Source: JAHEJV01 sp964653555 (GTDB lineage Bacteria > Myxococcota_A > UBA9160 > SMWR01). From it: a stretch of 64,000 nucleotides of DNA. Below, in pieces: positions 27,732 through 38,979 of the stretch (positions are counted from its first letter, which is position 1; every line of letters begins with the position of its first letter). Under the pieces are notes generated by a model. That model made no database searches, was not told the origin of the DNA, and saw only the letters and a list, made by a program, of their open reading frames with translations. Location: contig CAZZFT010000007.1 in NCBI GenBank assembly GCA_964653555.1, forward strand, positions 15,251-79,250. Direction: 5' to 3'. A program made the translations under genes and the position numbers.

Positions 27732-28433
27732 GGCGAGCCCGCCCGCTCGCGCTGCGGTGCGGCGCGCTCCTTCGACGGCTCGGCCAGCAGGGGCAGCAGG
27801 GCCTCGAGCACGTTGCGCGCCACGATCTCCGCGCCGCGGGCATTGGGATGGATGCCGTCGGGGAGGTTCAGCTCCGGGTCGGCGGCCACGCCCTCGAGCA
27901 GGAACGGCAGCAGCGCCACGTCGTGCTCCCGCGCGAGAGCGGGGAAGATCGCCTCGAAGGCGCTCGTGTACTCGGGGCCGTAGTTGGGCGGAAGCTTCAT
28001 CCCCGCCAGCAGGACGCGGACGCCGCTCGCGCGGGCCAGATCGATCGCCTCCGAGAGATGGGAGCGGGTGGAGGCGACCTCCACGCCGCGCAGCCCGTCG
28101 TTGCCGCCGAGGGCGATCACGACCACGTCCGGTCGGCTGCGGAGCTGCCAGCGCAGACGCGAAACGGCGCTCGCCGAGGTCGAGCCGCTGATCCCGGCGT
28201 TCACCACGCGCACCGGGAGCCCCCGCTCGCGCAGCATCTCCTCCAGACGCCGGGGATAGGCCTGCTCCGGCGCCAGGCCGTAGCCTTCGGTCAACGAGTC
28301 GCCCAGACACACGACCACCCGTTCGGGCGCGTCGGCGGGCGCCTCGGCCCTCGCGCCGGCGACCGCCAGCAGGCCCAGCGCACACGCCGCGCCGATGGCG
28401 GCACGCGACGCGAGCCGGTATCCCTTCCCGACC

Positions 28434-28435
<2 letters not shown>
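27728..28435 (-). CDS. tesA: SGNH arylesterase/lysophospholipase (TesA-like)
   Basis: A 235-residue periplasmic esterase. Signal peptide to about residue 28 (LLAVAGARAEAP). SGNH blocks are complete: block I VCLGDSLTEGYGL with the nucleophile Ser, block II Gly in NAGISGSTSAS, block III ALGGNDGLRG, and block V DGIHPNARG with the catalytic Asp and His. E. coli TesA is a thioesterase, protease I and lysophospholipase L1. The start ATG at 28435 shares two bases with the ATG of gcvP on the other strand. Upstream GGGGC or GGAGGG could serve for initiation. Confidence 0.9.
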
Positions 28436-31319
<2,884 letters not shown>

Positions 31320-31566
31320 GGGGCGCCACCCCGCGGGCGGAGCCCGAGGGATCGGCCGAGTAGCTCAGATCGGGTCGGGGCCCCCAAATGGGTGAAGCAG
31401 CGCCTTCACGAGTTCGCCACCTTCCAGTCGGCGGACCTGGAGGGGCCGGCGGCGTCGACGGAAGAGGGACCGACGAAGTCGCAAGTTCACACGGCCACTC
31501 CGGTTTCTCCTCGGTTGAGGACAATCAGGACTCCAACGACTTGCGCACATGACTGGATTGGTCCTC
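31320..31566. other. Non-coding gap after gcvP
   Basis: About 250 bases with no convincing gene on either strand. It contains a stretch that looks like the start of a tRNA D-arm (GAGTAGCTCAGAT at 31359-31371), but no anticodon or T-arm follows. The segment ends in an intrinsic terminator, so a short untranslated transcript or the gcvP 3' end may run through it. Confidence 0.4.
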
Positions 31567-31595
31567 GAGGCCCGCTCCTCCGTGGAGCGGGCCTC
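31567..31595 (+). terminator. Strong intrinsic terminator
   Basis: Perfect 12-bp stem GAGGCCCGCTCC / GGAGCGGGCCTC with a five-base loop TCCGT, followed by TTCGTT. This is the best-formed rho-independent terminator in the window. It is about 250 bases beyond the gcvP stop and before the LuxR gene. Confidence 0.8.
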
Positions 31596-31702
31596 TTCGT
31601 TCGCCCCCCGTCTCCGATTTCCGTCCGTCCCGATCCAGAGGTCCCTCGGTGCGGGGGCGGACCGGTTCGGGATACCCTGACCCGACGCCAACCACGGTGG
31701 TG

Positions 31703-31712
31703 NNNNNNNNNN
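31703..31712. other. Scaffold gap (ten N)
   Basis: Ten undetermined bases directly before the readable part of a LuxR-type regulator gene. The true gap length may differ. The bases before it (ggtggtg) could include the start codon. The sequence on the two sides may not be truly adjacent. Confidence 0.99.
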
Positions 31713-32819
31713 ATCGAGCTGATCTACGAAGCGACGCTCGATCCCTCCCGCTGGCAGGACTTCGTCCAGGGCCTCTCCGAGGCCTACCGGGGAGCGCGGG
31801 TCGGACTCGCCCTCCAGCTCCCGGGATCCCCCCTCTCCGGGGTGTTCTTCGTCTCCGAGGGCTTCCGGGATGAGTACCTCGAGCCCTTCACGGGCCACTC
31901 GCTGCGGGGACTGCCGTGGGAGGACGGGCGCCGGCGCGACTTCGTCGGCCGTTTCGGGATCTCGACCGAGGTCGTTCCGGACGACCGGATGCGCGAGAGC
32001 GACTTCTACCGCGAGTGGATGCTGCCCCAGGGACTGGGTCCCCACCCGCCGCTGCTCCACACGATCGCGCTGGACGCGGGGCGGCCGGTGGCCGGGCTGG
32101 CGATCTTCGCAGCGCAGGGAGGTGATCCCTTCACCTCGGAGGACGTCGCCTTCGGCGACCTGCTCGCCCCCCATCTCGCGCTCGGGTTCCGCCTGCTGGG
32201 AGAGCAGCGACGCCACGAGGCGCTGACCGACGCGGTGGACTGCTTTCCCACCGGCGTGGTGCTGCTCGACGCCCGCGGCCAGGCCCTGCTCGCGAACCGG
32301 GGCGCGCGCCGGATCCTCGACCAGAACGACGGGCTCGGACTCGACGGCCGCACGCTGCGCGCGTCCACCGCTTCGGACGACGCGACGCTGCACCGGCTGA
32401 TCGCGGGCATCGTCGAGGCGGCCCTGTCCCATCGTCTGATCGAGAGCGCCGTCATGACGATCGGCCGGCGCTCCGGACGGCGGCCGTACCCGCTGATGGT
32501 CGGTCCGCTCCGGCCGCACGCCGGCGAGCCGATGCTGCGCGATGCGGTGGCCGTGCTCTACGTCTCCGACCTCGAGAGCGGATCGCTGCGCCGTCGTGAG
32601 GCGCTCCGCGAGCTGTACGGACTCACCGTGGCGGAGTCGCACCTGGTCGAGCTCCTGTGCCAGGGAAGCTCGCTCGACGAGGCCGCGGCTTCGCGCGGCG
32701 TCACCATGAACACCGCCCGCAGCCAGCTCAAGCAGGTCTTCGCCAAGACCCACACCAGCCGCCAGAGCGAGCTGGTGAGACTCGTGCTCTCGGGCGTGGC
32801 CCCGATCGCCACGCCCTGA
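31713..32819 (+). CDS. LuxR-family regulator, N-terminus lost in gap
   Basis: 368 residues are readable, starting IELIYEATLDPSRWQDF, which is normally close to the N-terminus, so only about 5-15 residues are missing. A long sensory region includes a PAS-like segment (LTDAVDCFPTGVVLLDARGQALLANRGA, about residues 170-200). The C-terminal 65 residues are a LuxR helix-turn-helix: LYGLTVAESHLVELLCQGSSL and GVTMNTARSQLKQVFAKTHTSRQSELVRLVL. This layout is common for orphan LuxR regulators of high-GC proteobacteria. Ligand and targets unknown. It ends in a repeat shared with the convergent htpX gene. Confidence 0.85.
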   Translation: MELIYEATLDPSRWQDFVQGLSEAYRGARVGLALQLPGSPLSGVFFVSEGFRDEYLEPFTGHSLRGLPWEDGRRRDFVGRFGISTEVVPDDRMRESDFYREWMLPQGLGPHPPLLHTIALDAGRPVAGLAIFAAQGGDPFTSEDVAFGDLLAPHLALGFRLLGEQRRHEALTDAVDCFPTGVVLLDARGQALLANRGARRILDQNDGLGLDGRTLRASTASDDATLHRLIAGIVEAALSHRLIESAVMTIGRRSGRRPYPLMVGPLRPHAGEPMLRDAVAVLYVSDLESGSLRRREALRELYGLTVAESHLVELLCQGSSLDEAAASRGVTMNTARSQLKQVFAKTHTSRQSELVRLVLSGVAPIATP

Positions 32820-32843
32820 GCGAAGGCCCTCCTTGCGGGCTAG
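32819..32843 (-). repeat. Dispersed GC-rich repeat, copy D
   Basis: Read on the minus strand, four bases after the htpX stop: TAGCCCGCAAGGAGG, then GCCTTCGCTC. Same backbone as copies A-C with a few differences. It fills the 27-base gap between the convergent LuxR and htpX genes and may terminate both. Confidence 0.55.
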
Positions 32844-32846
32844 ACG

Positions 32847-33719
32847 CTAGACCGCCCGCTCCAGGGCGGCGATGCGCTCGGCGAGGGGCGGGTGGCTCAT
32901 GAACAGGCGCATCAGGCCGCCGCTCGAGGTGATGCCGAAGGCGCGCATCTGCTCGGGAAGGGGCTGCGGGTGGGCGTCCTGCTGGAGCCGTCGCAGCGCG
33001 GCGATCATCTCGCCGCGACCAGCGAGCCGCGCGCCTCCCGCGTCGGCGCGGAACTCGCGGCGGCGCGAGAACCAGAACACGATGATGCTCGCCAGGATGC
33101 CGAGCAGGATCTGGGTGATGATCACCGTGGCCAGGTAGCCGAACCCGTGCCCGTTCTCGTTGCGGAACACGGCGCGATCGATGAAGCCGCCGATGATCCG
33201 GGACAGGAACAGGACGAAGGTGTTGAGCACCCCCTGGATCAGCGCGAGCGTGACCATGTCGCCGTTGGCGATGTGACTCACCTCGTGTCCGAGCACCGCC
33301 TCGACCTCACCGCGATCCATGCGCTGGAGGAGGCCGCTGCTGACGGCGACGAGGGCGCTGTCCCGCCGCGCACCGGTGGCGAAGGCGTTCGGCGAGTCGG
33401 AGGGGAAGATCGCCACCTGGGGCATGCCGATTCCGGCCGCCTGAGCGTGATGCGCGACGGTGCGAACCAGCCAGGCCTCGGCGTCGTTGCGCGGGGAATC
33501 GATCACCTGGGCGCCGGTGGTGCGAATCGCGATCCACTTCGACAGGGCCAGCGAGATGAAGCTGCCGCCCATGCCGAACACGCCCGCGAACACCAACAGC
33601 TGCATGTTCTGGAAGTGGATGCCCTGGGAGGCCAGGAAGCCCTCGAGCAGATTCGCGGTGATCGCCAGGACGACGAGGATCGCGAGGTTCGTGGCGAGGA
33701 AGAGGACGACGCGCTTCAT
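32847..33719 (-). CDS. htpX: Membrane zinc protease HtpX
   Basis: A 290-residue M48 integral-membrane metalloprotease taking part in membrane-protein quality control. Two N-terminal TM helices (VVLFLATNLAILVVLAITANLL and LLVFAGVFGMGGSFISLAL) come first. The zinc motif HEVSH is in VLGHEVSHIANGD, and two more TM helices lie at about residues 155-215. The third ligand Glu is in SRRREFRADAGGARLAGR. Length equals E. coli HtpX (293). E. coli has a Cpx-controlled partner set; no such regulator is visible here. Confidence 0.95.
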   Translation of the reverse strand: MKRVVLFLATNLAILVVLAITANLLEGFLASQGIHFQNMQLLVFAGVFGMGGSFISLALSKWIAIRTTGAQVIDSPRNDAEAWLVRTVAHHAQAAGIGMPQVAIFPSDSPNAFATGARRDSALVAVSSGLLQRMDRGEVEAVLGHEVSHIANGDMVTLALIQGVLNTFVLFLSRIIGGFIDRAVFRNENGHGFGYLATVIITQILLGILASIIVFWFSRRREFRADAGGARLAGRGEMIAALRRLQQDAHPQPLPEQMRAFGITSSGGLMRLFMSHPPLAERIAALERAV

Positions 33720-33892
33720 GGCCGTGCGGCTCCTAATCAGGGGCGGGACCCGCTCCGGGTACGGCGCACCCGGGCGCGCCGATCGAAGCGGAGCCTCCGC
33801 AAAATGGGGATCCGAGCCAGACTAGGCTAGGGGCACGGAGCCGCGTTGCAACAACGCGGCGGCGCGACGCGATCCCCCGAAATGCGGAGACG

Positions 33893-34429
33893 CTACGGAG
33901 CGGGGATCGCCGCAGGCGCGGGCTCGCGCGGCGCGTCGAGGGGCTGGAGCCGGGGCGCGACCGCGGCCGGGCTGGTGGGCTCACGCTGCTGGCGCTCCAT
34001 ACGCGTCATGCGCGCGGCAAGGGCGTCGATTCGTTCGCCGGCCGCCTGCTCGCGGATCTGCTTCTCCAGACTGGCGACCAGGCGGGTGGCCTCGCGGAGA
34101 TCGCTCTCGATGGCCGATGTGTCGGCCTTGGCGGGGCCCCTCTTCTCCAGACTGGCGACGCGTTCGCGCGCCTTGGCGACGGCGGAGTCGAGGGCGGCGA
34201 AACGGCCCTCGATCCCGGCGATCGACTCCCGGAGCGCGTCCACCTGCTCGCGAAGCTCGGAGACCTCCGCGGGCGAGGCGCCGCCGCCCGGGGCGAGCAG
34301 GCTGGCGAGGCCCCAGGCCACGACGGCGAAGGCGAGGAGATAGGGCAGCGCGAAGCGCCGGAACGCGCGGCGCAGGAAGCGCTCTTCCGCTTCGGAGACG
34401 TCGATCCCGTGGTGGTTCTTCTGGGACAT
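33893..34429 (-). CDS. Single-pass membrane coiled-coil protein
   Basis: A 178-residue protein with no recognised family. A cytosolic N-terminus (about 28 residues, HHGIDVSEAEERFLRRAFRR) is followed by one TM helix (PYLLAFAVVAWGLASLLAP). A roughly 100-residue heptad-rich coiled coil then carries repeated SLEK motifs (VASLEKRG, VASLEKQI), and the tail is Pro/Ala-rich. The coiled coil would be in the periplasm. It starts at ATG after GAGGGG. Scaffold or cell-envelope spacer roles are possible but not shown. Confidence 0.7.
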   Translation of the reverse strand: MSQKNHHGIDVSEAEERFLRRAFRRFALPYLLAFAVVAWGLASLLAPGGGASPAEVSELREQVDALRESIAGIEGRFAALDSAVAKARERVASLEKRGPAKADTSAIESDLREATRLVASLEKQIREQAAGERIDALAARMTRMERQQREPTSPAAVAPRLQPLDAPREPAPAAIPAP

Positions 34430-34573
34430 GGCCCCTCACGCATCGGCAAGCGGCGCGCAGCTCCTTAGCCCAGAGAGGACCCGGTGGGCGGGTTGTGACC
34501 CGGCTCACCGGTCCGGGCACCGACGCGGCGCCAGCGGGCGGGAGCGCGCTCCTCTCCGGCTAGGATCCCCGGG

Positions 34574-35725
34574 ATGATCGGGCCGGGTTGGGTGATGGGC
34601 CGCGCGACTCCCGAGGGGACGAAGCGCTTCGCGGGGCGCTTCCCGGATCGGCCGGGCCACTTCCGGACGCCCGACCGGCTCGGCCTGTCCTCTCTCGCAC
34701 TCGGTACGCGCGCCGGCGAGCCGGGCGGCGCCGATGATCTGCTGTACCGGTCGGCGGTCCCGGTGCTGCTCGAGGGCGGCGTGAACCTGTTCGCGACCGC
34801 CCTCTCCGACCGTCTCCAGACGAGCGAGCGCTGTCTGGGAGCCGCCCTCGGCCGAGCTGTGCGCGAGGGGCGCGCGGCCCGCGACGAAATCGTGGTAATC
34901 AGCCGCGGCGGCTACCTGACACCCGACGCCGACGCGCTCGCGATCCATCCCAATCCGCGCCGGTATCTCGTCGAGACCTACGTCGAGACCGGCCTCGTCG
35001 ATCCGGCGCGCGTCGCCCACGGCGTGCACTGCCTCGACGGCCGCTTCCTGCGCGATCAGATCGAGCGCAGTCGCCGCAACCTCGGCCTGGCGACCCTCGA
35101 CGGCTTCCTGATCGAGGAGCCCGAGCTGCACCTCGGCGAGTGCGGTCCCGACGCCTTCCGGGCGCGTCTGTGCAGCGCCTTCGAGGCGCTCGAGGGCGCC
35201 GTCGCGGACGGCGCGATCGCCGCCTACGGGTTGTGCACCTGGGAGGGCTTCCTGCGCCCACACTCCGATCGCGGCCACCTCGCCATCCTCGACGTGTTCG
35301 AGTGGGCACTCGAGGTCGGCGGCGGCGACCATCACCTGCGCTATGTCCAGCTCCCCTACAACCTCGCCATGGCCGAAGCCTTCCGACTCGATTCGCAGAT
35401 CGGGCCGAACGGCCACAGCGACGCCGTCCTGTCCACCCTGCAAGGCACCGGTACCGCCGTGCTCGCGAGCGCGCCGATGGCGCACGGTCGCGTCCTCGGA
35501 CGTCTTCCCCGGTCGGTGGCCCTGGCGTTTCCCGGAGCCACCAGCGACGCGCTGCGCTGCCTGCAGTTCGTGCGCAGCACGCCCGGGATCGCCAGCGCCG
35601 TCGTGGGCATGCGACGCCCCGAGCACGTCGAGGAGAACCTCCGCGTCACCTCGCTGACCCCGGCCGGGCACGAGACGATCGAGGAGCTGTTCGCCGCGGC
35701 GACGAAGCGCGGCGCCGCAAGCTGA
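34574..35725 (+). CDS. Aldo/keto reductase-fold protein without catalytic tetrad
   Basis: A 383-residue protein aligning along its length with the aldo/keto reductase group that reads NLIDTAINYR, TKGGYLP and YYLHNPE. At the four catalytic positions this protein differs: Asp is Ala74 (NLFATAL), Tyr is Asp79 (SDRLQTSER), Lys is Arg111 (ISRGGYL) and His is Glu181 (LIEEPE). The C-terminal half keeps the NADPH-binding look (LASAPMAHGRVLG, then VVGMRRPEHVEENL). It should be unable to do normal carbonyl reduction and may be a binding protein or have a new activity. Start could be ATG 34574 or 34595. Next gene is 28 bases on. Confidence 0.8.
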   Translation: MIGPGWVMGRATPEGTKRFAGRFPDRPGHFRTPDRLGLSSLALGTRAGEPGGADDLLYRSAVPVLLEGGVNLFATALSDRLQTSERCLGAALGRAVREGRAARDEIVVISRGGYLTPDADALAIHPNPRRYLVETYVETGLVDPARVAHGVHCLDGRFLRDQIERSRRNLGLATLDGFLIEEPELHLGECGPDAFRARLCSAFEALEGAVADGAIAAYGLCTWEGFLRPHSDRGHLAILDVFEWALEVGGGDHHLRYVQLPYNLAMAEAFRLDSQIGPNGHSDAVLSTLQGTGTAVLASAPMAHGRVLGRLPRSVALAFPGATSDALRCLQFVRSTPGIASAVVGMRRPEHVEENLRVTSLTPAGHETIEELFAAATKRGAAS

Positions 35726-35753
35726 CGCGGTCCCCGTGCTAGCGTGACGTCGC

Positions 35754-36935
35754 ATGGAGCCTCGGCATGAGTACCCGAGCGACGTCCACCGGATCGAGCT
35801 GGACGGGCGCGAGTTCATCCTCGTCGGCACGGCGCACGTCTCGCGCGAATCGGCCGAGCTCGTCCGCGAGGTGATCCAGAAGGAGCGGCCCGACTGCGTC
35901 TGCATCGAGCTCGACGCCCAGCGCTTCCAGGCCCTGTCCCAGCGGCGCCGCTGGGAGAGCCTCGATCTCAAACAGGTGATCCGCCAGAAGCAGCTCGCGC
36001 CCCTGATCGCCAACCTGGTGCTCGCCTCGTACCAGAAGAAGCTCGGTGGCGCCCTGGGCGTCGTGCCGGGAACCGAGCTGCTCGAGGCCGCGCGCGTCGC
36101 CGACGAGCTCGGCATCCCGGTGGAGCTGTGCGACCGCGACGTGCGCATCACCCTGCGCCGCGCCTGGGCGTCGATGTCGCTGTGGAACAAGGCGAAGCTG
36201 CTCGCGGCGCTGCTGACCAGCGTGGTGGACCGACCCGAGCTGGACGAGGCGGAGCTGCGCAGAATCCGCGACCAGGACGTGCTCTCGGAGCTGATGCGGG
36301 AGCTCGGCGACGAGCTCCCCGCGGTCAAGACGACGCTGATCGACGAGCGCGACGCGTTCCTGTCGCACCGGATCCTGGCGTCCGGTGGCGAGCGGATCGT
36401 CGCGGTGGTGGGCGCGGGCCACGTGGAGGGGATCCGCCGCTCCCTGGCCGAAGGGCGCGCCGTGGACATCGACGCGATCAGCGTCATTCCGCCCGTGCCG
36501 CCGATCGTGAAGTGGATCGGCTGGGGCGTGCCGACGCTGATCCTCGCGGCGCTGGCGGGTATCGGGATCCGCAAGGGCGCCGCGGTGGCGGGGGCGAATC
36601 TCGTGTACTGGATCGTCGCCAACGGCGTCCCCACCACGATCGGGGCGTTCGTGGCTCTCGCCCACCCCGCGGTCGTCGTGTCCGCCTTCGCCGTCGCGCC
36701 GGTCACGAGCCTGATCCCGGTGATCGGCGCCGGCTACGTGCTGGCGTTCTTCCAGGCCTATCTCGTGCCACCGAAGGTGCGCGAGTTCGAGAGCGTCGCC
36801 GAGGACATGGGCTCCTTCCGCGCCTGGTGGCGCAGCCGACTGCTGCGCATCTTCCTGGTGTTCCTGCTGACGACCCTCGGCAGCCTGCTCGGCACCTGCG
36901 CCGGCGGCGCCGAGATCGTCTCGAACCTGTTCTGA
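35754..36935 (+). CDS. TraB-family membrane protein
   Basis: A 393-residue protein of the TraB (pheromone shutdown) / GumN-related family. The soluble N-terminal domain starts FILVGTAHVSRESAELV with the family Gly and His, then CIELDAQRF and a second His in VVGAGHVEGI. About four TM helices fill the C-terminal third (TLILAALAGIGI onward to LLRIFLVFLLTTLGSLLG). Family members are thought to be metalloproteases or regulators of peptide signals. It lies two bases before hslO on the same strand. Confidence 0.87.
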   Translation: MEPRHEYPSDVHRIELDGREFILVGTAHVSRESAELVREVIQKERPDCVCIELDAQRFQALSQRRRWESLDLKQVIRQKQLAPLIANLVLASYQKKLGGALGVVPGTELLEAARVADELGIPVELCDRDVRITLRRAWASMSLWNKAKLLAALLTSVVDRPELDEAELRRIRDQDVLSELMRELGDELPAVKTTLIDERDAFLSHRILASGGERIVAVVGAGHVEGIRRSLAEGRAVDIDAISVIPPVPPIVKWIGWGVPTLILAALAGIGIRKGAAVAGANLVYWIVANGVPTTIGAFVALAHPAVVVSAFAVAPVTSLIPVIGAGYVLAFFQAYLVPPKVREFESVAEDMGSFRAWWRSRLLRIFLVFLLTTLGSLLGTCAGGAEIVSNLF

Positions 36936-36937
36936 CC

Positions 36938-37855
36938 GTGGCGCAGCGAGCCGGAGGCGAGCGGAGCGCGAACGGTACCCCCCGACCGCCCGATCGACTC
37001 GTGCAAAGCCTCTCGCTCGAGGGGGGCATCGCCGTGCGCGCCATCGTCGGCACCGGGCTGGTTCGCGAAGCGGCCCGTCGTCACCGCACCTCGCCCACCG
37101 CCACCACCGCTCTCGGCCGGACACTGCTCGGCGCGCTGCTGCTCGCCTCCGGAAGCAAGGGCGGGCAGACGGTGCAGATCCAGTTCCGCGGCGACGGCCC
37201 GCTGCGCGGCGTCGTCGCGTCGGCGGACGATGCGGGTCGCGCACGCGGCTACGTGGGAAGCCCGCGCGCCCACCCTCCCCGCGTCGATGGCGCGCTCGAC
37301 GTGCACAGCGCGGTCGGGGCGGGTGTGCTGACGGTGGTGCGCCAGCGACCCGGTCGGCAGCCCTACACGGGACTGGTTCAGATCGTTCAGGGCACGATCG
37401 CCCAGGACCTGACCCACTATCTCGCGGAGAGCGAGCAGAGCCGCAGCGCCCTGGCGCTCGGCGTGCAGGAGGACGGCGAGGGAGGAGTGGCGGCCGCCGC
37501 CGGCTTCCTGGTGCAGGCGCTGCCCGGCGCCGACGAGGCGGAGATCCGGCGCGCGGAGGAGAACGTGCGCGCCAACTCGCTGCCCTCGGAGCTGGTGGCC
37601 GAGGGACTGGACGCCGAGGGACTGGTCCTGCGCCTGCTGGACGGGCTCGGCGTGCGCGCGCGGCTCGTCAGCGACGTGGGCTTCTACTGCGGATGCGATC
37701 GCGATCGGGTCGCGGCGGCGGTGCGCCTGCTGGGATCCGAGGAGATCGAGCGCGCCGCCGAGCAGGGGGAGACGCTCGAGGTGCGCTGCCAGTTCTGCGC
37801 GGAGGCCTACTCGCTCGGCCCCGATGCGCTGCGCGCACTGCGCGCGGATGCGTGA
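36938..37855 (+). CDS. hslO: Redox-regulated chaperone Hsp33
   Basis: A 305-residue holdase activated by oxidation. N-terminal domain reads LVQSLSLEGGIAVRAIVGTGLV, then ALGRTLLGALLLASGSKGGQTVQIQF. The zinc site at the C-terminus has the two cysteine pairs CGCDRDR and CQFC. Start is GTG 36938 or the later GTG 37001; the shorter form fits family length better, but no clear ribosome site supports either. It is the first gene coupled to the glycosyltransferase (GTGA overlap), though its stress role need not be linked to theirs. Confidence 0.92.
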   Translation: MAQRAGGERSANGTPRPPDRLVQSLSLEGGIAVRAIVGTGLVREAARRHRTSPTATTALGRTLLGALLLASGSKGGQTVQIQFRGDGPLRGVVASADDAGRARGYVGSPRAHPPRVDGALDVHSAVGAGVLTVVRQRPGRQPYTGLVQIVQGTIAQDLTHYLAESEQSRSALALGVQEDGEGGVAAAAGFLVQALPGADEAEIRRAEENVRANSLPSELVAEGLDAEGLVLRLLDGLGVRARLVSDVGFYCGCDRDRVAAAVRLLGSEEIERAAEQGETLEVRCQFCAEAYSLGPDALRALRADA

Positions 37856-38979
37856 GCGACGACCGGCTGCACGTCGTCCACGTCACCGGCGAGAGCGGGT
37901 TCTCGGGCGGTGAGGTGCAGGTGTTCCTGCTGATGGAGGGGCTGCGCCGACGCGGACTCGGGGGGCTGCTGGTATGTCCACCGGGCGGCCGCGCCGCGCA
38001 GGAGGCGCAGGCGCGCGGCTTCGAAGTGGCGACGGTGGCGATGCGGAACGACCTCTCGCTGGCCGCGGCGCGCCGCATCGCTTCCCTGCTGCGCGCGCGC
38101 GCGCCCTCCCTCGTCCACTGCCACACGGGGCGCGCCAACTGGCTGGGTGGCTTCGCGGCCCGGGGCGCGGGCGTGCCCGCGCTCACGACGCGTCGCATGG
38201 ACCGGCGCGTGAAGCGCGGCTGGCGAACGCGTTACCTCTACGGCCGTCTCCTGCGCCGCGCGGTGGCGATCTCGCCTGCGGTGGCGAGGCACCTGGAGGA
38301 GGCCGGCGTTCCGCGCGACCGTATCCGCACGATCCCGAGCGCGGTGGATCCCGGCGCGCTCACGCCGAGCGCAGGGCGCGACGCGCTGCGCGCGCGGCTC
38401 GGGCTGGCGCCCGAGGTTCGCTGCGCGCTCGTCGCCGCGCGACTGGTGGGTCGCAAGGGCGTCGACGTACTGCTCGCGGCCTGGGCGCGGCGACGGACAC
38501 CGGGCGACGCGCAGCTGTGGATCGCGGGAGACGGGCGCGAGCGCAGGGCACTCGAAGCGGCGGCGGAGCGGCTCGCTCCCGCCGGAGGCGTCCGCTTCCT
38601 CGGCGAACGCCGCGACGTTCCGGACCTGCTCGAAGCGTGCGACGTCTTCGTGCTGCCCTCGCGGCGGGAGGGTTTGGGGGTGGCCGCGCTCGAGGCGATG
38701 GCGCGCGCGCGCCCGGTGGTGGCGTCGGCGGTCGGCGGACTCGCCGAGACGGTGGTCGACGGAGAGACCGGCCTGCTGGTTCCGCCCGAAGACCCGGCGG
38801 CGCTCGCGGCCGCCCTCGATCGGCTGCTCGGCGATCCAACGCTCGCGCGTCGCTTCGGCGAGTCGGGGGCCCGCCGCGTGAGCGAGCACTTCGGCGCCGA
38901 CCGGATGGTCGCGGCCTACGTGGATCTCTATCGCGAGATCCTGGCGGAGGTCGATGCCGGCGGCCGGGGGGACGCTTGA
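37852..38979 (+). CDS. Glycosyltransferase family 4
   Basis: A 375-residue GT-B retaining glycosyltransferase. N-terminal nucleotide fold: VVHVTGESGFSGGEVQVFLLMEGLRRRG. The acceptor-domain segment VHCHTGRANWLGGFAARG is followed by the sugar-nucleotide domain with GRKGVDVLLAAW, the E-x7-E motif in SRREGLGVAALEAMARARPVVAS, and ETVVDGETGLLVPPEDP. It starts at GTG overlapping the hslO stop and its own stop overlaps the TTG of the oxidoreductase gene. It probably adds a hexose to an envelope glycolipid or polysaccharide. Confidence 0.9.
   Translation: MSDDRLHVVHVTGESGFSGGEVQVFLLMEGLRRRGLGGLLVCPPGGRAAQEAQARGFEVATVAMRNDLSLAAARRIASLLRARAPSLVHCHTGRANWLGGFAARGAGVPALTTRRMDRRVKRGWRTRYLYGRLLRRAVAISPAVARHLEEAGVPRDRIRTIPSAVDPGALTPSAGRDALRARLGLAPEVRCALVAARLVGRKGVDVLLAAWARRRTPGDAQLWIAGDGRERRALEAAAERLAPAGGVRFLGERRDVPDLLEACDVFVLPSRREGLGVAALEAMARARPVVASAVGGLAETVVDGETGLLVPPEDPAALAAALDRLLGDPTLARRFGESGARRVSEHFGADRMVAAYVDLYREILAEVDAGGRGDA

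Noticed and set aside
28400..28433. Possible glycine riboswitch before gcvP.
   Set aside because: The upstream bases are coding for tesA on the other strand and show no tandem aptamer pattern or purine-rich leader.
31355..31430. tRNA-like D-arm string GAGTAGCTCAGAT after gcvP.
   Set aside because: No matching acceptor stem, anticodon arm or T-arm (GGTTCGA) follows within tRNA distance.
31392..31702. Open frame running from 31392 through the N gap into the LuxR gene.
   Set aside because: The stretch before the gap crosses the intrinsic terminator, has no domain match and is joined only by undetermined bases; homologous regulators start close to IELIYEA.
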